This document shows, piece by piece, positions 1-6,550 of a DNA stretch of 8,753 nt (positions within the stretch are counted from its first letter, which is position 1; every line of letters starts with the position of its first letter). This DNA is from an uncultured Collinsella sp. (GTDB taxonomy: Bacteria > Actinomycetota > Coriobacteriia > Coriobacteriales > Coriobacteriaceae), in the NCBI GenBank assembly GCA_938023085.1, contig CALHDP010000156.1:1-8753 (forward strand), read 5' to 3'. The notes below the pieces were generated by a model. The model saw only the letters and a program-made list of their open reading frames with translations, was not told the origin of the DNA and ran no database searches. The position numbers and the translations under genes are program-made.

Positions 1-755
1 GTCGCCGAAAACAGCAGCGTCTGACGCTCTGCCGGGGTCTCGCGCACAATGCGGCGGACGGCGGGCAAAAAGCCCATGTCGAGCATGCGGTCGGCTTCGT
101 CGAGTACCAGGACCTTGACCTCGTCCAGGTGGCAGGCGCCCTGCTCGATCAGATCGACCAGACGACCCGGCGTTGCGACCAGAATGTCGCAGCCATACTT
201 AAGGGCAGCGGTCTGCGGCTTGTAGCTCACACCGCCCACGACGGTCACGGCAACATGGCCGGTGACGTCGGCAATCTTGCTCGCGACCTCGTCGATCTGC
301 TGGGCAAGTTCGCGCGTAGGGGTGATGACGAGCATCACGGGGCCGCGGCCGTTACCCTCGGGCTTCTTGGCGCCGCGACGGCGGTTGCGACCGCCACGCT
401 CGCGCACGGGCTTGGGCGGAGCGATGTGCTCCAAGTTGTTCATGGTCGGCAGCAAGAAGGCGGCCGTCTTGCCGGTGCCGGTCTGAGCGGCGGCAAGCAG
501 GTCGCGGCCCTCGAGCACCACGGGGATGGAGCCGGCCTGGACAGGCGTCGGTGCCGTGTAGCCCAGGTTCTCGATAGCACGAAGCATCTCGTCCGAAAGG
601 CCCAGCTCGTCGAAGGCGGGCAGGTTCTCGGTCGCGGACTTGACGGTCTCGGCGGCGCTGGCCTCGTCGGCAGCATCGAAGGCAGCCTGGGTCATGGCCT
701 CGCGGGTCTCGTCCAGAATCTCGGCGTCGGTGACGTCGGATACAGAATTACGCAT
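1..755 (-). CDS. DEAD-box ATP-dependent RNA helicase, N-terminal part (cut by window edge)
   Basis: ATP-dependent RNA helicase of the DEAD-box family, acting in the cytoplasm on RNA duplexes (ribosome assembly, mRNA turnover or cold adaptation in relatives). The 251 residues visible give the family motifs in order: Q-motif region about residues 48-73 (F48, Q73), motif I AQTGTGKT 90-97, motif Ia PTRELA 146-151, GG 174-175, motif Ib TPGR 195-198, motif II DEAD 219-222, and the start of motif III (SA, with the next codon beginning AC, fitting SAT) exactly at the window edge. The second RecA lobe lies outside. The start is the ATG at 753-755, preceded by AAGGA at 766-770 with 10 nt spacing. Two oddities: an acidic Ala/Glu-rich N-terminal extension of about 45 residues before the helicase core, and a basic insert (RERGGRNRRRGAKK, residues 118-131) between motifs I and Ia. 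The family is certain; the subgroup (RhlE, DeaD or CshA-like) cannot be fixed without the C-terminus. Confidence 0.95.
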   Translation of the reverse strand, partial: MRNSVSDVTDAEILDETREAMTQAAFDAADEASAAETVKSATENLPAFDELGLSDEMLRAIENLGYTAPTPVQAGSIPVVLEGRDLLAAAQTGTGKTAAFLLPTMNNLEHIAPPKPVRERGGRNRRRGAKKPEGNGRGPVMLVITPTRELAQQIDEVASKIADVTGHVAVTVVGGVSYKPQTAALKYGCDILVATPGRLVDLIEQGACHLDEVKVLVLDEADRMLDMGFLPAVRRIVRETPAERQTLLFSA

Positions 756-954
756 ATGTTGTTGTTCCTTATCTGCACGCGTTATGGGCACGGCATGCGG
801 CCGCGCGGGCGTGCTTGGTAGTGCGCTAATACATACAAAAACAGGTGCGCACAGAGAGGACGTTGCTCAGCACGCTGGCGATCGCTTTGGCAGCCCTATC
901 ACGCGCCGTCCAGACGCAGCAGCTCTAAGCGATGGAGCAGATTCGCCGCCGGTT

Positions 955-960
955 AGTATA
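955..960 (-). promoter_or_regulatory. Candidate -10 element for the DEAD-box helicase
   Basis: Read on the minus strand this is TATACT preceded by GGG, a good match to a -10 box about 200 bp upstream of the helicase ATG. No convincing -35 hexamer lies 16-18 bp further up, so support is limited. If used, it would give a leader of roughly 190 nt, containing the GC-rich stretch near 790-815. Long leaders are known for some cold-shock RNA helicases, but nothing here shows such regulation. Confidence 0.25.
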
Positions 961-1027
961 CCCGTACTCCGTATGCCCCCACGTAAACCACAGATGACAA
1001 GGCGGACGAGGTGGGCCTGGCCGATTG

Positions 1028-1162
1028 TGTCAATCTGTAACAGATGCAGGGCAAAAACCGGCCGAACCGTTACAGATCAAGACAGAACTCAGCCTCGCAA
1101 AACAAAATCTCGATCTGTAACAGTTAGAGCTCATTTTCCTTGCTAGATGTTACAGATTGAGA
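1028..1162. repeat. Alternating palindromic repeat array 1 (copies A and B)
   Basis: Two 55-bp copies of an inverted-repeat element, A at 1028-1082 and B at 1108-1162. Each has a left arm close to TCTCRATCTGTAACA and a right arm close to TGTTACAGATYGAGA. Arm starts are 1028, 1068, 1108 and 1148, exactly 40 bp apart. The 25-bp centre of B has the family pattern TAGA, then TTTT, then CTAGA. The centre of A matches that pattern better as its reverse complement (a GGTTTTTG core), so A appears inverted relative to B. A has the most degraded outer arm ends (TGTC and CAAGA). The array lies between the divergent helicase and copA promoters and covers no obvious gene. As RNA, each copy could form a 15-bp stem with a 25-nt loop. 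There is no T-tract as expected for a simple terminator. Confidence 0.9.
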
Positions 1163-1236
1163 TGTTTGACAGGGGCTGACAACGATTGAGCAGCCGCCCT
1201 CATTTGTATCGGAATGTCATACATTTCTTTCTGTAC

Positions 1237-1267
1237 TGTACACCCCCAGGGGGTATGGGTGTATAGT
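1237..1267 (+). promoter_or_regulatory. copA promoter with overlapping CsoR-type operator
   Basis: The segment holds nested inverted repeats: ACCCCC-A-GGGGGT at 1242-1254, and TACACCC (1239-1245) with GGGTGTA (1257-1263). GC-rich dyads with a GGGGGTATGG half are typical of operators bound by CsoR-family copper repressors, and a csoR gene lies at the end of this cluster. A TGTACA hexamer (1237-1242) and TATAGT (1262-1267) can serve as -35 and -10 with a long 19-bp spacing, placing the operator between them. The inferred model is repression of copA by apo-CsoR and release by Cu(I). The dyad and its position are seen directly; the regulator assignment is inferred from family knowledge and gene context. 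Confidence 0.75.
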
Positions 1268-1314
1268 ATCGGCAGGTTAACATTTCCAAAACAGAACTAC
1301 AGAAAGGAGAAGCC

Positions 1315-3657
1315 ATGGCTCAAGATAAGTTCGACGTGGGCGGCATGACGTGCGCCGCTTGCCAGGCACACGTGGACCGCGCCGTCAGCAAGCTCGACGG
1401 CGTCCAAAGCGTCGCCGTCAACCTGCTCGCCGGCTCCATGCTGGTGGACTACGACCCCGCACAGGTCAGCCCCGATGACATCTGCACCGCCGTCGATCGC
1501 GCGGGTTATTCGGCCTCGCCCGTCAGCACGGGCACCGATGCCGCCAACTCAAGCGGCAACGCGCAAGCCAGATCCGGCGCCACCCATATGGAGTCGCCCA
1601 CCAAAAAGCTGGAGGCCACCGCCTCCGCCATGCGCACCCGTCTCATCATCTCAATCATCTTTCTCATCCCGCTGTTCTACATAGGCATGGGGCACATGCT
1701 CGGCTGGCCGCTGCCCAGCGTCTTCACCGACCACACCCACAGCATGACGTTGGCGCTCACCGAGCTCGTCTTGCTCATCCCCATCGTCTACGTCAACGAC
1801 GCGTACTTTATCAACGGCTTCAAATCACTCGTACACGGCGCGCCCACCATGGACGCCCTCATCGCCGTCGGTGCCACCGCTTCCATTGCCTGGTCGCTCT
1901 ACGCCATGTTTATCATGGCCGACCAGCTGGCCGCAGGTCAGGTGCACGAGGCCATGATGACGGGCATGGACAACCTGTATTTTGAGAGCGCCGGCACCAT
2001 CCTGTCGCTCGTCACCGTGGGCAAATACCTCGAGACGCGCAGCAAATCCAAGACCGGCAGCGCCATCGAGGCGCTCATCGACCTGGCACCCAAGACCGCG
2101 ACCATCGTGGCCGACGACGGCACCGAGACCGCTGTGGACGTCGACAGCATCCTACCCGGCCAGGTGCTGCGTGTGCGTCCCGGCGAGTCTATCCCTGTCG
2201 ACGGCGTGGTGCTCGAGGGCAGCTCGGCCGTGGACGAGAGCGCGCTCACCGGCGAGTCCATCCCCGTGGAAAAGACCGCCGGCGACACCGTCAACGCCGC
2301 CACGGTCAACCGCACCGGATCGTTTACCTTCCGTGCCACACACGTGGGCGCCGACACGTCGCTTGCCAAGATCATCCAGCTCGTCGAGGACGCCAATGCC
2401 ACCAAGGCGCCTATCGCCCGCCTGGCCGACAAAGTCGCCGGCGTGTTTGTGCCCGTGGTGTTTGCAATCTCGGCCGTGACCTTTGCGGTGTGGATGGCAC
2501 TGACCGGCAGCATAAACGAGGCGCTCACCTCCGCCGTGGCCGTGTTGGTGATCAGCTGCCCGTGTGCACTGGGTCTGGCCACGCCCGTCGCCATTATGGT
2601 TGGCACCGGCAAGGGCGCCGAGATGGGCATTCTGTTTAAGAGTGCCGAGGCGCTGGAGAACCTGCGCAACGTGGGCACCGTGGTGCTCGATAAGACGGGT
2701 ACCGTCACCCGCGGCAAGCCTGCCGTGACCGATATCGTGGTAGCCACGCGCGCTGACGGCTCGCCCGCCATGAACGAAAAGGCGCTGCTCAAGCTGGCCG
2801 CCGCGTTAGAGCGCTCGAGCGAGCACCCGCTGGCCGAGGCGATTATGGCCGAGTGCGAGTCGCGCGGAATCGTCGCACGCATGGTCGAGGACTTTGCCGC
2901 CGTGCCTGGTCGTGGCGTCACGGCGCGCGAGGGGCAGAATATCATCGCGGCCGGCAACGTGCGCCTGATGAACGAGCTGGGCGCGGAGGTGCCCGCCGGT
3001 CTTGCCGAGCAGTTCGCTGCCGAGGGCAAGACGCCGCTGTTCTTTGCCAAGAACAGCGAGCTCGTCGGCACCATCGCCGTGGCCGACGAGGTCAAAGAGA
3101 CGAGCGCCGGGGCCATCGCCGCACTGCGTTCGCTCGGCGTCGATGTGCGTATGCTCACCGGCGACAACCGCGTGACGGCCGAGGCCATCGCTCGCCGCGT
3201 GGGGCTGAGCAGCGAGCAGGTTATCGCCGACGTTCTTCCCGCCGACAAGGAACGCCATGTGCGCGAACTGCAGGACGCGGGCGGCAAGGTCGCCATGGTG
3301 GGCGACGGCATCAACGACTCCCCCGCCCTGGCGCGCGCCGACGTGGGCCTTGCTATCGGCACCGGCGCCGACATCGCCAAGGAGGGCGCCGACGTGGTAC
3401 TCATGCGCAGCGACCTCATGGACGTCGCCCGCGCCATCGAGCTGTCGCGCGCCACGATCCGCAACATCAAGCAGGACCTGTTCTGGGCACTGTTCTACAA
3501 CGGCATCGGCATTCCGCTCGCCGCGGGCGTGTTCTTCCCCCTCACCGGTTGGCAACTCTCGCCGATGTTTGGCGCCGCGGCCATGAGCCTGTCGAGCGTC
3601 TGCGTTGTGAGCAATGCATTGCGCCTACGAACCTTTAAGCCCAAGACGGCACGCTGA
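1315..3657 (+). CDS. copA: Cu(I)-exporting P1B-type ATPase CopA
   Basis: Membrane pump that uses ATP to export Cu(I) from the cytoplasm, 780 residues. It has one N-terminal heavy-metal-associated domain with GMTCAAC at residues 10-16, then a Ser/Ala/Gly-rich linker of about 25 residues. Membrane segments start near residue 108 with the CopA-like stretch YIGMGHMLG. Catalytic signatures follow: TGES 312-315 (actuator), the metal-translocating CPC at 415-417, phosphorylation site DKTGT at D459, HP at 504-505 (nucleotide-binding domain), and GDGIND 663-668. Y728-N729 in the seventh membrane helix and M757 with S760/S761 in the eighth match the Cu(I)-specific (P1B-1) pattern, arguing against Zn or Cd transport. 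The start ATG has AAAGGAG at 1303-1309. The gene is first in a copA-copZ-csoR cluster and is preceded by a CsoR-type operator. Length is normal for a pump with one metal-binding domain. Confidence 0.97.
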   Translation: MAQDKFDVGGMTCAACQAHVDRAVSKLDGVQSVAVNLLAGSMLVDYDPAQVSPDDICTAVDRAGYSASPVSTGTDAANSSGNAQARSGATHMESPTKKLEATASAMRTRLIISIIFLIPLFYIGMGHMLGWPLPSVFTDHTHSMTLALTELVLLIPIVYVNDAYFINGFKSLVHGAPTMDALIAVGATASIAWSLYAMFIMADQLAAGQVHEAMMTGMDNLYFESAGTILSLVTVGKYLETRSKSKTGSAIEALIDLAPKTATIVADDGTETAVDVDSILPGQVLRVRPGESIPVDGVVLEGSSAVDESALTGESIPVEKTAGDTVNAATVNRTGSFTFRATHVGADTSLAKIIQLVEDANATKAPIARLADKVAGVFVPVVFAISAVTFAVWMALTGSINEALTSAVAVLVISCPCALGLATPVAIMVGTGKGAEMGILFKSAEALENLRNVGTVVLDKTGTVTRGKPAVTDIVVATRADGSPAMNEKALLKLAAALERSSEHPLAEAIMAECESRGIVARMVEDFAAVPGRGVTAREGQNIIAAGNVRLMNELGAEVPAGLAEQFAAEGKTPLFFAKNSELVGTIAVADEVKETSAGAIAALRSLGVDVRMLTGDNRVTAEAIARRVGLSSEQVIADVLPADKERHVRELQDAGGKVAMVGDGINDSPALARADVGLAIGTGADIAKEGADVVLMRSDLMDVARAIELSRATIRNIKQDLFWALFYNGIGIPLAAGVFFPLTGWQLSPMFGAAAMSLSSVCVVSNALRLRTFKPKTAR

Positions 3658-3750
3658 GGCACCCGACCTTGCCCCTCAAACCGTCGCTCGCGTACCCAAG
3701 TACGCTTCGCTCCTCTTTCGGGGCAATCTCGGGCACCTCAACGTGCCTTT
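3655..3750. repeat. Composite inverted repeat after copA, possible terminator or REP-like element
   Basis: Right at the copA stop, an imperfect 19-nt arm at 3657-3675 (AGGCACCCGACCTTGCCCC) faces its near complement at 3720-3738, with four mismatches, some of them G-U tolerant. AGGCAC (3657-3662) can alternatively pair with GTGCCT (3743-3748). Inside the loop sits a perfect short hairpin, GCGTAC (3690-3695) with GTACGC (3700-3705), flanked by GCTC and TTCGCTC. A short CTTT follows the last arm, which is weak for intrinsic termination. The structure could attenuate transcription from copA into copZ or protect the copA mRNA 3' end, or simply be a dispersed palindromic repeat. Confidence 0.6.
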
Positions 3751-3809
3751 AAGATGACGCTGTTCACGACTAAACTGTCAGATAATCTCAATCGATAAGG
3801 AGTACACCC

Positions 3810-4031
3810 ATGCGTTACACAATCAAGACTTCCGGCCTCATGTGCGGCCACTGCGACGCTACTGTCGAGACGGCACTGCTCAACGTGGCCGGCGTGACCG
3901 ACGCCGATGCCGATCACGAGACCCAGACCGTCCAGGTGGAGTGCGCCGACACCGTGACCGCCGAGCAGCTCGCCGCCGCCGTCGAGGGCGCGGGCGAAAA
4001 GTTCCATGCCCTGTCCGTGACCGCCGCGTAG
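3810..4031 (+). CDS. copZ: CopZ-like copper chaperone (single HMA domain)
   Basis: Small cytoplasmic heavy-metal-associated domain protein of 73 residues. The binding loop is GLMCGHC with C12 and C15, the CxxC that holds Cu(I) in the ferredoxin-like fold. The remaining length covers one HMA domain, with hydrophobic positions typical of the family (VAGV near 27-30). The expected role is to carry Cu(I) to CopA and possibly to CsoR. The start ATG is well supported by AAGGAG at 3797-3802, 7 nt upstream. It follows copA by 152 bp. A GATAAT at 3781-3786 could be a -10 box but has no good -35, and no CsoR-type operator is seen here, so it may depend on read-through from copA. MCGHC replaces the commoner MxCxHC/MTCAAC arrangement, so another soft metal is possible, but the copA-csoR context favours copper. 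Confidence 0.88.
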   Translation: MRYTIKTSGLMCGHCDATVETALLNVAGVTDADADHETQTVQVECADTVTAEQLAAAVEGAGEKFHALSVTAA

Positions 4032-4076
4032 CAGCTGCCGCACCAACAGACACCGCCGCCCAACCAGCCCCTCAGA

Positions 4077-4143
4077 AGTTGCGGTGAAATAGTTCCGGTT
4101 TAAACGCTTTAAGCCTTCAATCAGGAACTATTTCACCGCAACT
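4077..4143. repeat. Long perfect inverted repeat upstream of csoR
   Basis: Two perfect 20-bp arms, AGTTGCGGTGAAATAGTTCC at 4077-4096 and its complement at 4124-4143, enclose 27 nt. Within that loop GGTTTAAA (4097-4104) can pair with TTTAAGCC (4108-4115) with one T-G wobble, stacking a second hairpin on the first. CTCA before the left arm (4071-4074) and TGAG after the right arm extend the stem across a 3-nt bulge. There is no T-tract. The element lies between copZ and csoR and ends about 45 bp before the csoR start. It may be a miniature mobile or REP-type repeat, or a structured leader. Confidence 0.85.
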
Positions 4144-4187
4144 GAGGGTGAGGCATTTGAAGGATTGACCAGAAACGAGGACCCGCC

Positions 4188-4460
4188 ATGATGGCAGACC
4201 ATAAATCGGTGACCCGCATGCTCAAGACGGCACGCGGGCAAATCGACGGCATCCTGCGGATGGTCGATGAGGACCGCTACTGCGTCGACATCTCCACGCA
4301 GCTCATGGCCACGCAGGCGCTCATCGCCCGCATCAACGCCGATGTGCTCAAGGCTCACATCGAGGGCTGCGTCGCCTCGGCCATCGAATCGGGCGACGAA
4401 GACCTCAAAGCCGCCAAGCTCGCCGAGATCGAACGCGTCGTCGACAAACTCGCCAAGTAA
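4188..4460 (+). CDS. csoR: Copper-sensing transcriptional repressor CsoR
   Basis: All-helical DNA-binding repressor of the CsoR/RcnR family (DUF156), 90 residues, which releases its operator on binding Cu(I). The family core RMLKTARGQIDGILRMV starts at residue 10, and the metal ligands appear as C32 (in YCVDI), H57 and C61 (in HIEGC), the Cys-His-Cys set of Cu(I)-sensing members. The Tyr just before the first Cys is also found in the mycobacterial protein. This argues against RcnR or FrmR. A GAGGA at 4177-4181 lies 6 nt from the first ATG (4188) and 9 nt from the second (4191), so either can be used. It is last in the copper cluster, 156 bp after copZ, with no operator of its own recognised. 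The likely target is the GC-rich dyad at 1239-1263 in the copA promoter. Confidence 0.93.
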   Translation: MMADHKSVTRMLKTARGQIDGILRMVDEDRYCVDISTQLMATQALIARINADVLKAHIEGCVASAIESGDEDLKAAKLAEIERVVDKLAK

Positions 4461-4470
4461 TTGGCGCATT

Positions 4471-4517
4471 GGGGACAGGCACGTTTGCACCACCTTGGTG
4501 CAGATTAACCTGTCCCC
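4471..4517. repeat. GGGGACAGG-type palindromic repeat (REP-like)
   Basis: Outer arms GGGGACAGG (4471-4479) and CCTGTCCCC (4509-4517) are perfect complements. Inner arms TGCACCA (4486-4492) and TGGTGCA (4496-4502) form a second stem with a 3-nt loop. A further TTTGCACCAA follows at 4518-4527, outside the palindrome. Palindromes starting GGGGACAGG are recurrent intergenic repeats in many bacteria and are often linked to REP-associated tyrosine transposases; no such transposase is in this window. It lies 10 bp after the csoR stop and may also affect the end of the copper transcript. Confidence 0.8.
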
Positions 4518-4574
4518 TTTGCACCAAATCGGGTATAAAGGCGTGCAGCATAGCGAAATGAAAGGCAGTTCTGC

Positions 4575-5048
4575 ATGAATGACTTTATGAAGGGTCGCAA
4601 CGGCGCCGACGAACTCACCGTCGTGTTGGGCTTCGCAGGCATTATCATCGCGATGATCGGATCGATGGCCCGTATTCAGTGGCTCAGCTGGATCGCCATC
4701 GCCGTGATCGTGCTCGGCGTGCTGCGCGGCCTGTCCAAAAACATAGACGCGCGCCACAAGGAGAACGATGCTTTTGTCACGGCGACCGCAAACGTCCCCG
4801 GCCTGGGCAAGTTCGTCGCCAGCTTGGGCGGCGGGACTGCAGCTGCCAACGCCTCGCGCACGGCCGGCACCAGCAAGGAAGACTTTGAGCGTGCCAAGCG
4901 CACGGCCAAGAAGATGTGGAAGGGTCGCAAGACCACGGCCTACCTCAAGTGTCCCAACTGCGGCCAGATGCTGTCCGTCCCCAAGGGCAAGGGCAAAATC
5001 CGCGTCACCTGCCCCAAGTGCCACGCCAAGATGGAAACCCGCTCCTAG
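4575..5048 (+). CDS. Small membrane protein with C-terminal zinc ribbon, function unknown
   Basis: A 157-residue protein without a recognised function. Two closely spaced hydrophobic segments (about residues 14-31 and 36-50) are separated only by a short turn containing an Arg and Trp residues, suggesting a membrane hairpin. A basic, Lys/Arg-rich middle part follows (about 100-122). The C-terminus is a zinc ribbon: CPNC at 126-129 and CPKC at 146-149, with the basic stretch PKGKGKIR between, four cysteines correctly spaced for one Zn(II). Similar zinc ribbon tails occur in proteins that dock onto nucleic acids or other proteins. The start ATG has AAAGG at 4561-4565. A TATAAA at 4534-4539 is a plausible -10 box. 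The gene stands alone, separated from csoR by a palindromic repeat and followed by a strong terminator. Nothing ties it to copper besides position, though the four cysteines could bind other metals. Confidence 0.85.
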   Translation: MNDFMKGRNGADELTVVLGFAGIIIAMIGSMARIQWLSWIAIAVIVLGVLRGLSKNIDARHKENDAFVTATANVPGLGKFVASLGGGTAAANASRTAGTSKEDFERAKRTAKKMWKGRKTTAYLKCPNCGQMLSVPKGKGKIRVTCPKCHAKMETRS

Positions 5049-5068
5049 CCGGGCTTATAGGACAAAAT

Positions 5069-5104
5069 AAAAGCCGAGGCCTCATGTTGAGACCTCGGCT
5101 TTTT
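5069..5104. terminator. Bidirectional Rho-independent terminator
   Basis: AAAAGCCGAGG (5069-5079) pairs perfectly with CCTCGGCTTTT (5093-5103). The stem continues inward past one mismatch (C5080/A5092) to CTCA (5081-5084) with TGAG (5088-5091, allowing one shift), leaving a 3-nt loop. A T-tract follows on the plus strand and an A-tract precedes it, giving a T-tract on the minus strand. It therefore can end both the zinc ribbon gene (stop at 5048) and the convergent amidohydrolase (stop at 5154). Confidence 0.93.
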
Positions 5105-5153
5105 GCATGGAGCGACATCATTCGATGAAGCTATCGCCCCGTCGCGCCAGCGC

Positions 5154-6524
5154 CTAAGCTACGCCGTCGCGAGCGAGCTCCTCTGCCAGAGCTTCTGCCG
5201 GCATAGCCATAATCGCGTCGAGCTCGGTGTCGACCTCGGGGATGTGCTTGACCTTCAGCTTGCGCACCAGGTCACCGCGGCACATCACATGCATCGGCTC
5301 ACGCAGAGCGCACAGGTCATCGAGCGGGTTCTCGCGCGTCACCAAAATGTCGGCCGCCTTGCCGCACTCGATCGTACCGGTCTCGCCGCCCAGCCCCAGT
5401 AGCTCAGCATTGACCTTCGTGGCTGTATGCAGTGCGAAGGCATTGCTCACGCCCACGTACTTGGCAAAATAGGCCACCTCGCGCCACATGTCGTACTGTG
5501 TCACGAACGGGCAGCTCGAATCCGTGCCCAGGCCCACCTTGATACCGGCTTCCAGCGCCGCACGAGCACTCTCGATAATGCCCGAGCACACGATGTCGCC
5601 GTTCTTCTTTTGCGTATCAGTCGAATGGGTCTTTTCCGGATCGAGCAACACAAACGGCAGCGCCGGACTGATCGTGCAGGTCACGCTCGGCGCGCGTCCC
5701 TCGAGCTGTGTTCCCGCGGCACCGCGGTACAGTTCCAGAATCTCGGGGGTTATCGGAGCGCCGTGCTCGATTGTGTCGACGCCGGCCCGAAGCGCAGCCT
5801 TCACACCTTCGGTGCTCTCGACATGAGCCATGACCGGAAGGCCAACCTCGTGCGCCGCCTTGCACGCCGCAGCGGCAACCTCGACCGGCATGCGCAGCAC
5901 GCCCGGCTCGCCTACTTCGGTCGCATCGAACACGCCACCCGTCACGAACAGCTTGATGACGTCGGCACCGCGCACATACAAATCGCACACCTGTTCGGCC
6001 GCCTCGTCGGGGGTATTGGCGACCTGCGCAAAGAGGCCCGCGCCGTGGCCACCCGGCACCGTGACGCCCGTTCCCGGTGCCACCAGACGCGGACCCTGAT
6101 ACTTGCCGGCGTCGATAGCGTTGCGCACGGCGATATCGGCAAACAGCGGGTCACCCGCACCGCGCACCGTAGTCACGCCGCTTGCCAGCTGCTGTTGGGC
6201 GCTGCCTTTGAGGATGTGGCGGACGATGGCTCGGCCCACCGGATTATCGAGCTTCTTCATCAGCGCGCCCGCATCGCCCGCCGAGACCGGTTTGCCCGAA
6301 CCGCACAGATGCACGTGCATATTGATGAGGCCCGGCATGAGATACGCACCTGCCAGGTCGATGACCTCGGCCCCCGCTGGAGCTTGGGCCACGGCGCTCG
6401 GTCCCATCCAGGTGATGATGCCACGCTCGACGGCCACGGCCATATCGGGCTGCGGCTCCATATGCTCCGAGCCATCCAGAACGGTCGCATTGATAAACAA
6501 CGTGGGACGATCGGCAGTCGCCAT
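5154..6524 (-). CDS. Metal-dependent amidohydrolase (imidazolonepropionase/prolidase-like)
   Basis: Cytoplasmic hydrolase of the amidohydrolase superfamily, 456 residues, with a TIM barrel carrying the metal centre and a split beta-sandwich from both ends. Metal ligands are visible: HxH at H70 and H72 (NMHVHLCG), a probable carboxylated lysine K191 (GADVIKLFVTGG), H234 (MAHVEST), H254 (TIEHG) and the catalytic D335 (GLGTDSSCPF). The carboxy-lysine in VIKL and the ending pattern TATKVNAELLGLGGETGTI resemble the Xaa-Pro dipeptidase/imidazolonepropionase group (COG1228), whose members cleave dipeptides or cyclic amides; the substrate cannot be read from sequence. The start chosen is the ATG at 6522-6524, with GGAGGAG at 6531-6537 six nt upstream. 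The frame stays open to an ATG at 6680, but that extension crosses a repeat and a likely operator. The gene ends at a terminator shared with its convergent neighbour. No transporter or histidine-catabolism gene is adjacent. Confidence 0.9.
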   Translation of the reverse strand: MATADRPTLFINATVLDGSEHMEPQPDMAVAVERGIITWMGPSAVAQAPAGAEVIDLAGAYLMPGLINMHVHLCGSGKPVSAGDAGALMKKLDNPVGRAIVRHILKGSAQQQLASGVTTVRGAGDPLFADIAVRNAIDAGKYQGPRLVAPGTGVTVPGGHGAGLFAQVANTPDEAAEQVCDLYVRGADVIKLFVTGGVFDATEVGEPGVLRMPVEVAAAACKAAHEVGLPVMAHVESTEGVKAALRAGVDTIEHGAPITPEILELYRGAAGTQLEGRAPSVTCTISPALPFVLLDPEKTHSTDTQKKNGDIVCSGIIESARAALEAGIKVGLGTDSSCPFVTQYDMWREVAYFAKYVGVSNAFALHTATKVNAELLGLGGETGTIECGKAADILVTRENPLDDLCALREPMHVMCRGDLVRKLKVKHIPEVDTELDAIMAMPAEALAEELARDGVA

Positions 6525-6550
6525 ATCGAGCTCCTCCCTCACGATTAACT

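Noticed and set aside
1..755. Plus-strand open frames across the helicase region
   Set aside because: The minus strand carries every DEAD-box motif in order, and the plus-strand frames are Gly/His/Arg-rich shadows.
1166..1171. TTGACA as a -35 box for copA
   Set aside because: No -10 hexamer lies 16-18 bp downstream, and it is about 145 bp from the start. The TATAGT at 1262 is better placed.
1231..1245. CopY-type cop box (TACANNTGTA)
   Set aside because: The TGTA and TACA pieces are present but not in the required order and spacing, and the encoded regulator is CsoR rather than CopY.
1938..3470. Long open frame antisense to copA
   Set aside because: It is a shadow of the GC-rich copA codons, rich in Ser, Ala and Thr with no motif, while copA itself is unambiguous.
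5427..6548. Long plus-strand open frame across the amidohydrolase
   Set aside because: It encodes an Arg/His-rich sequence without a family signature, and the opposite strand carries all the amidohydrolase metal ligands.
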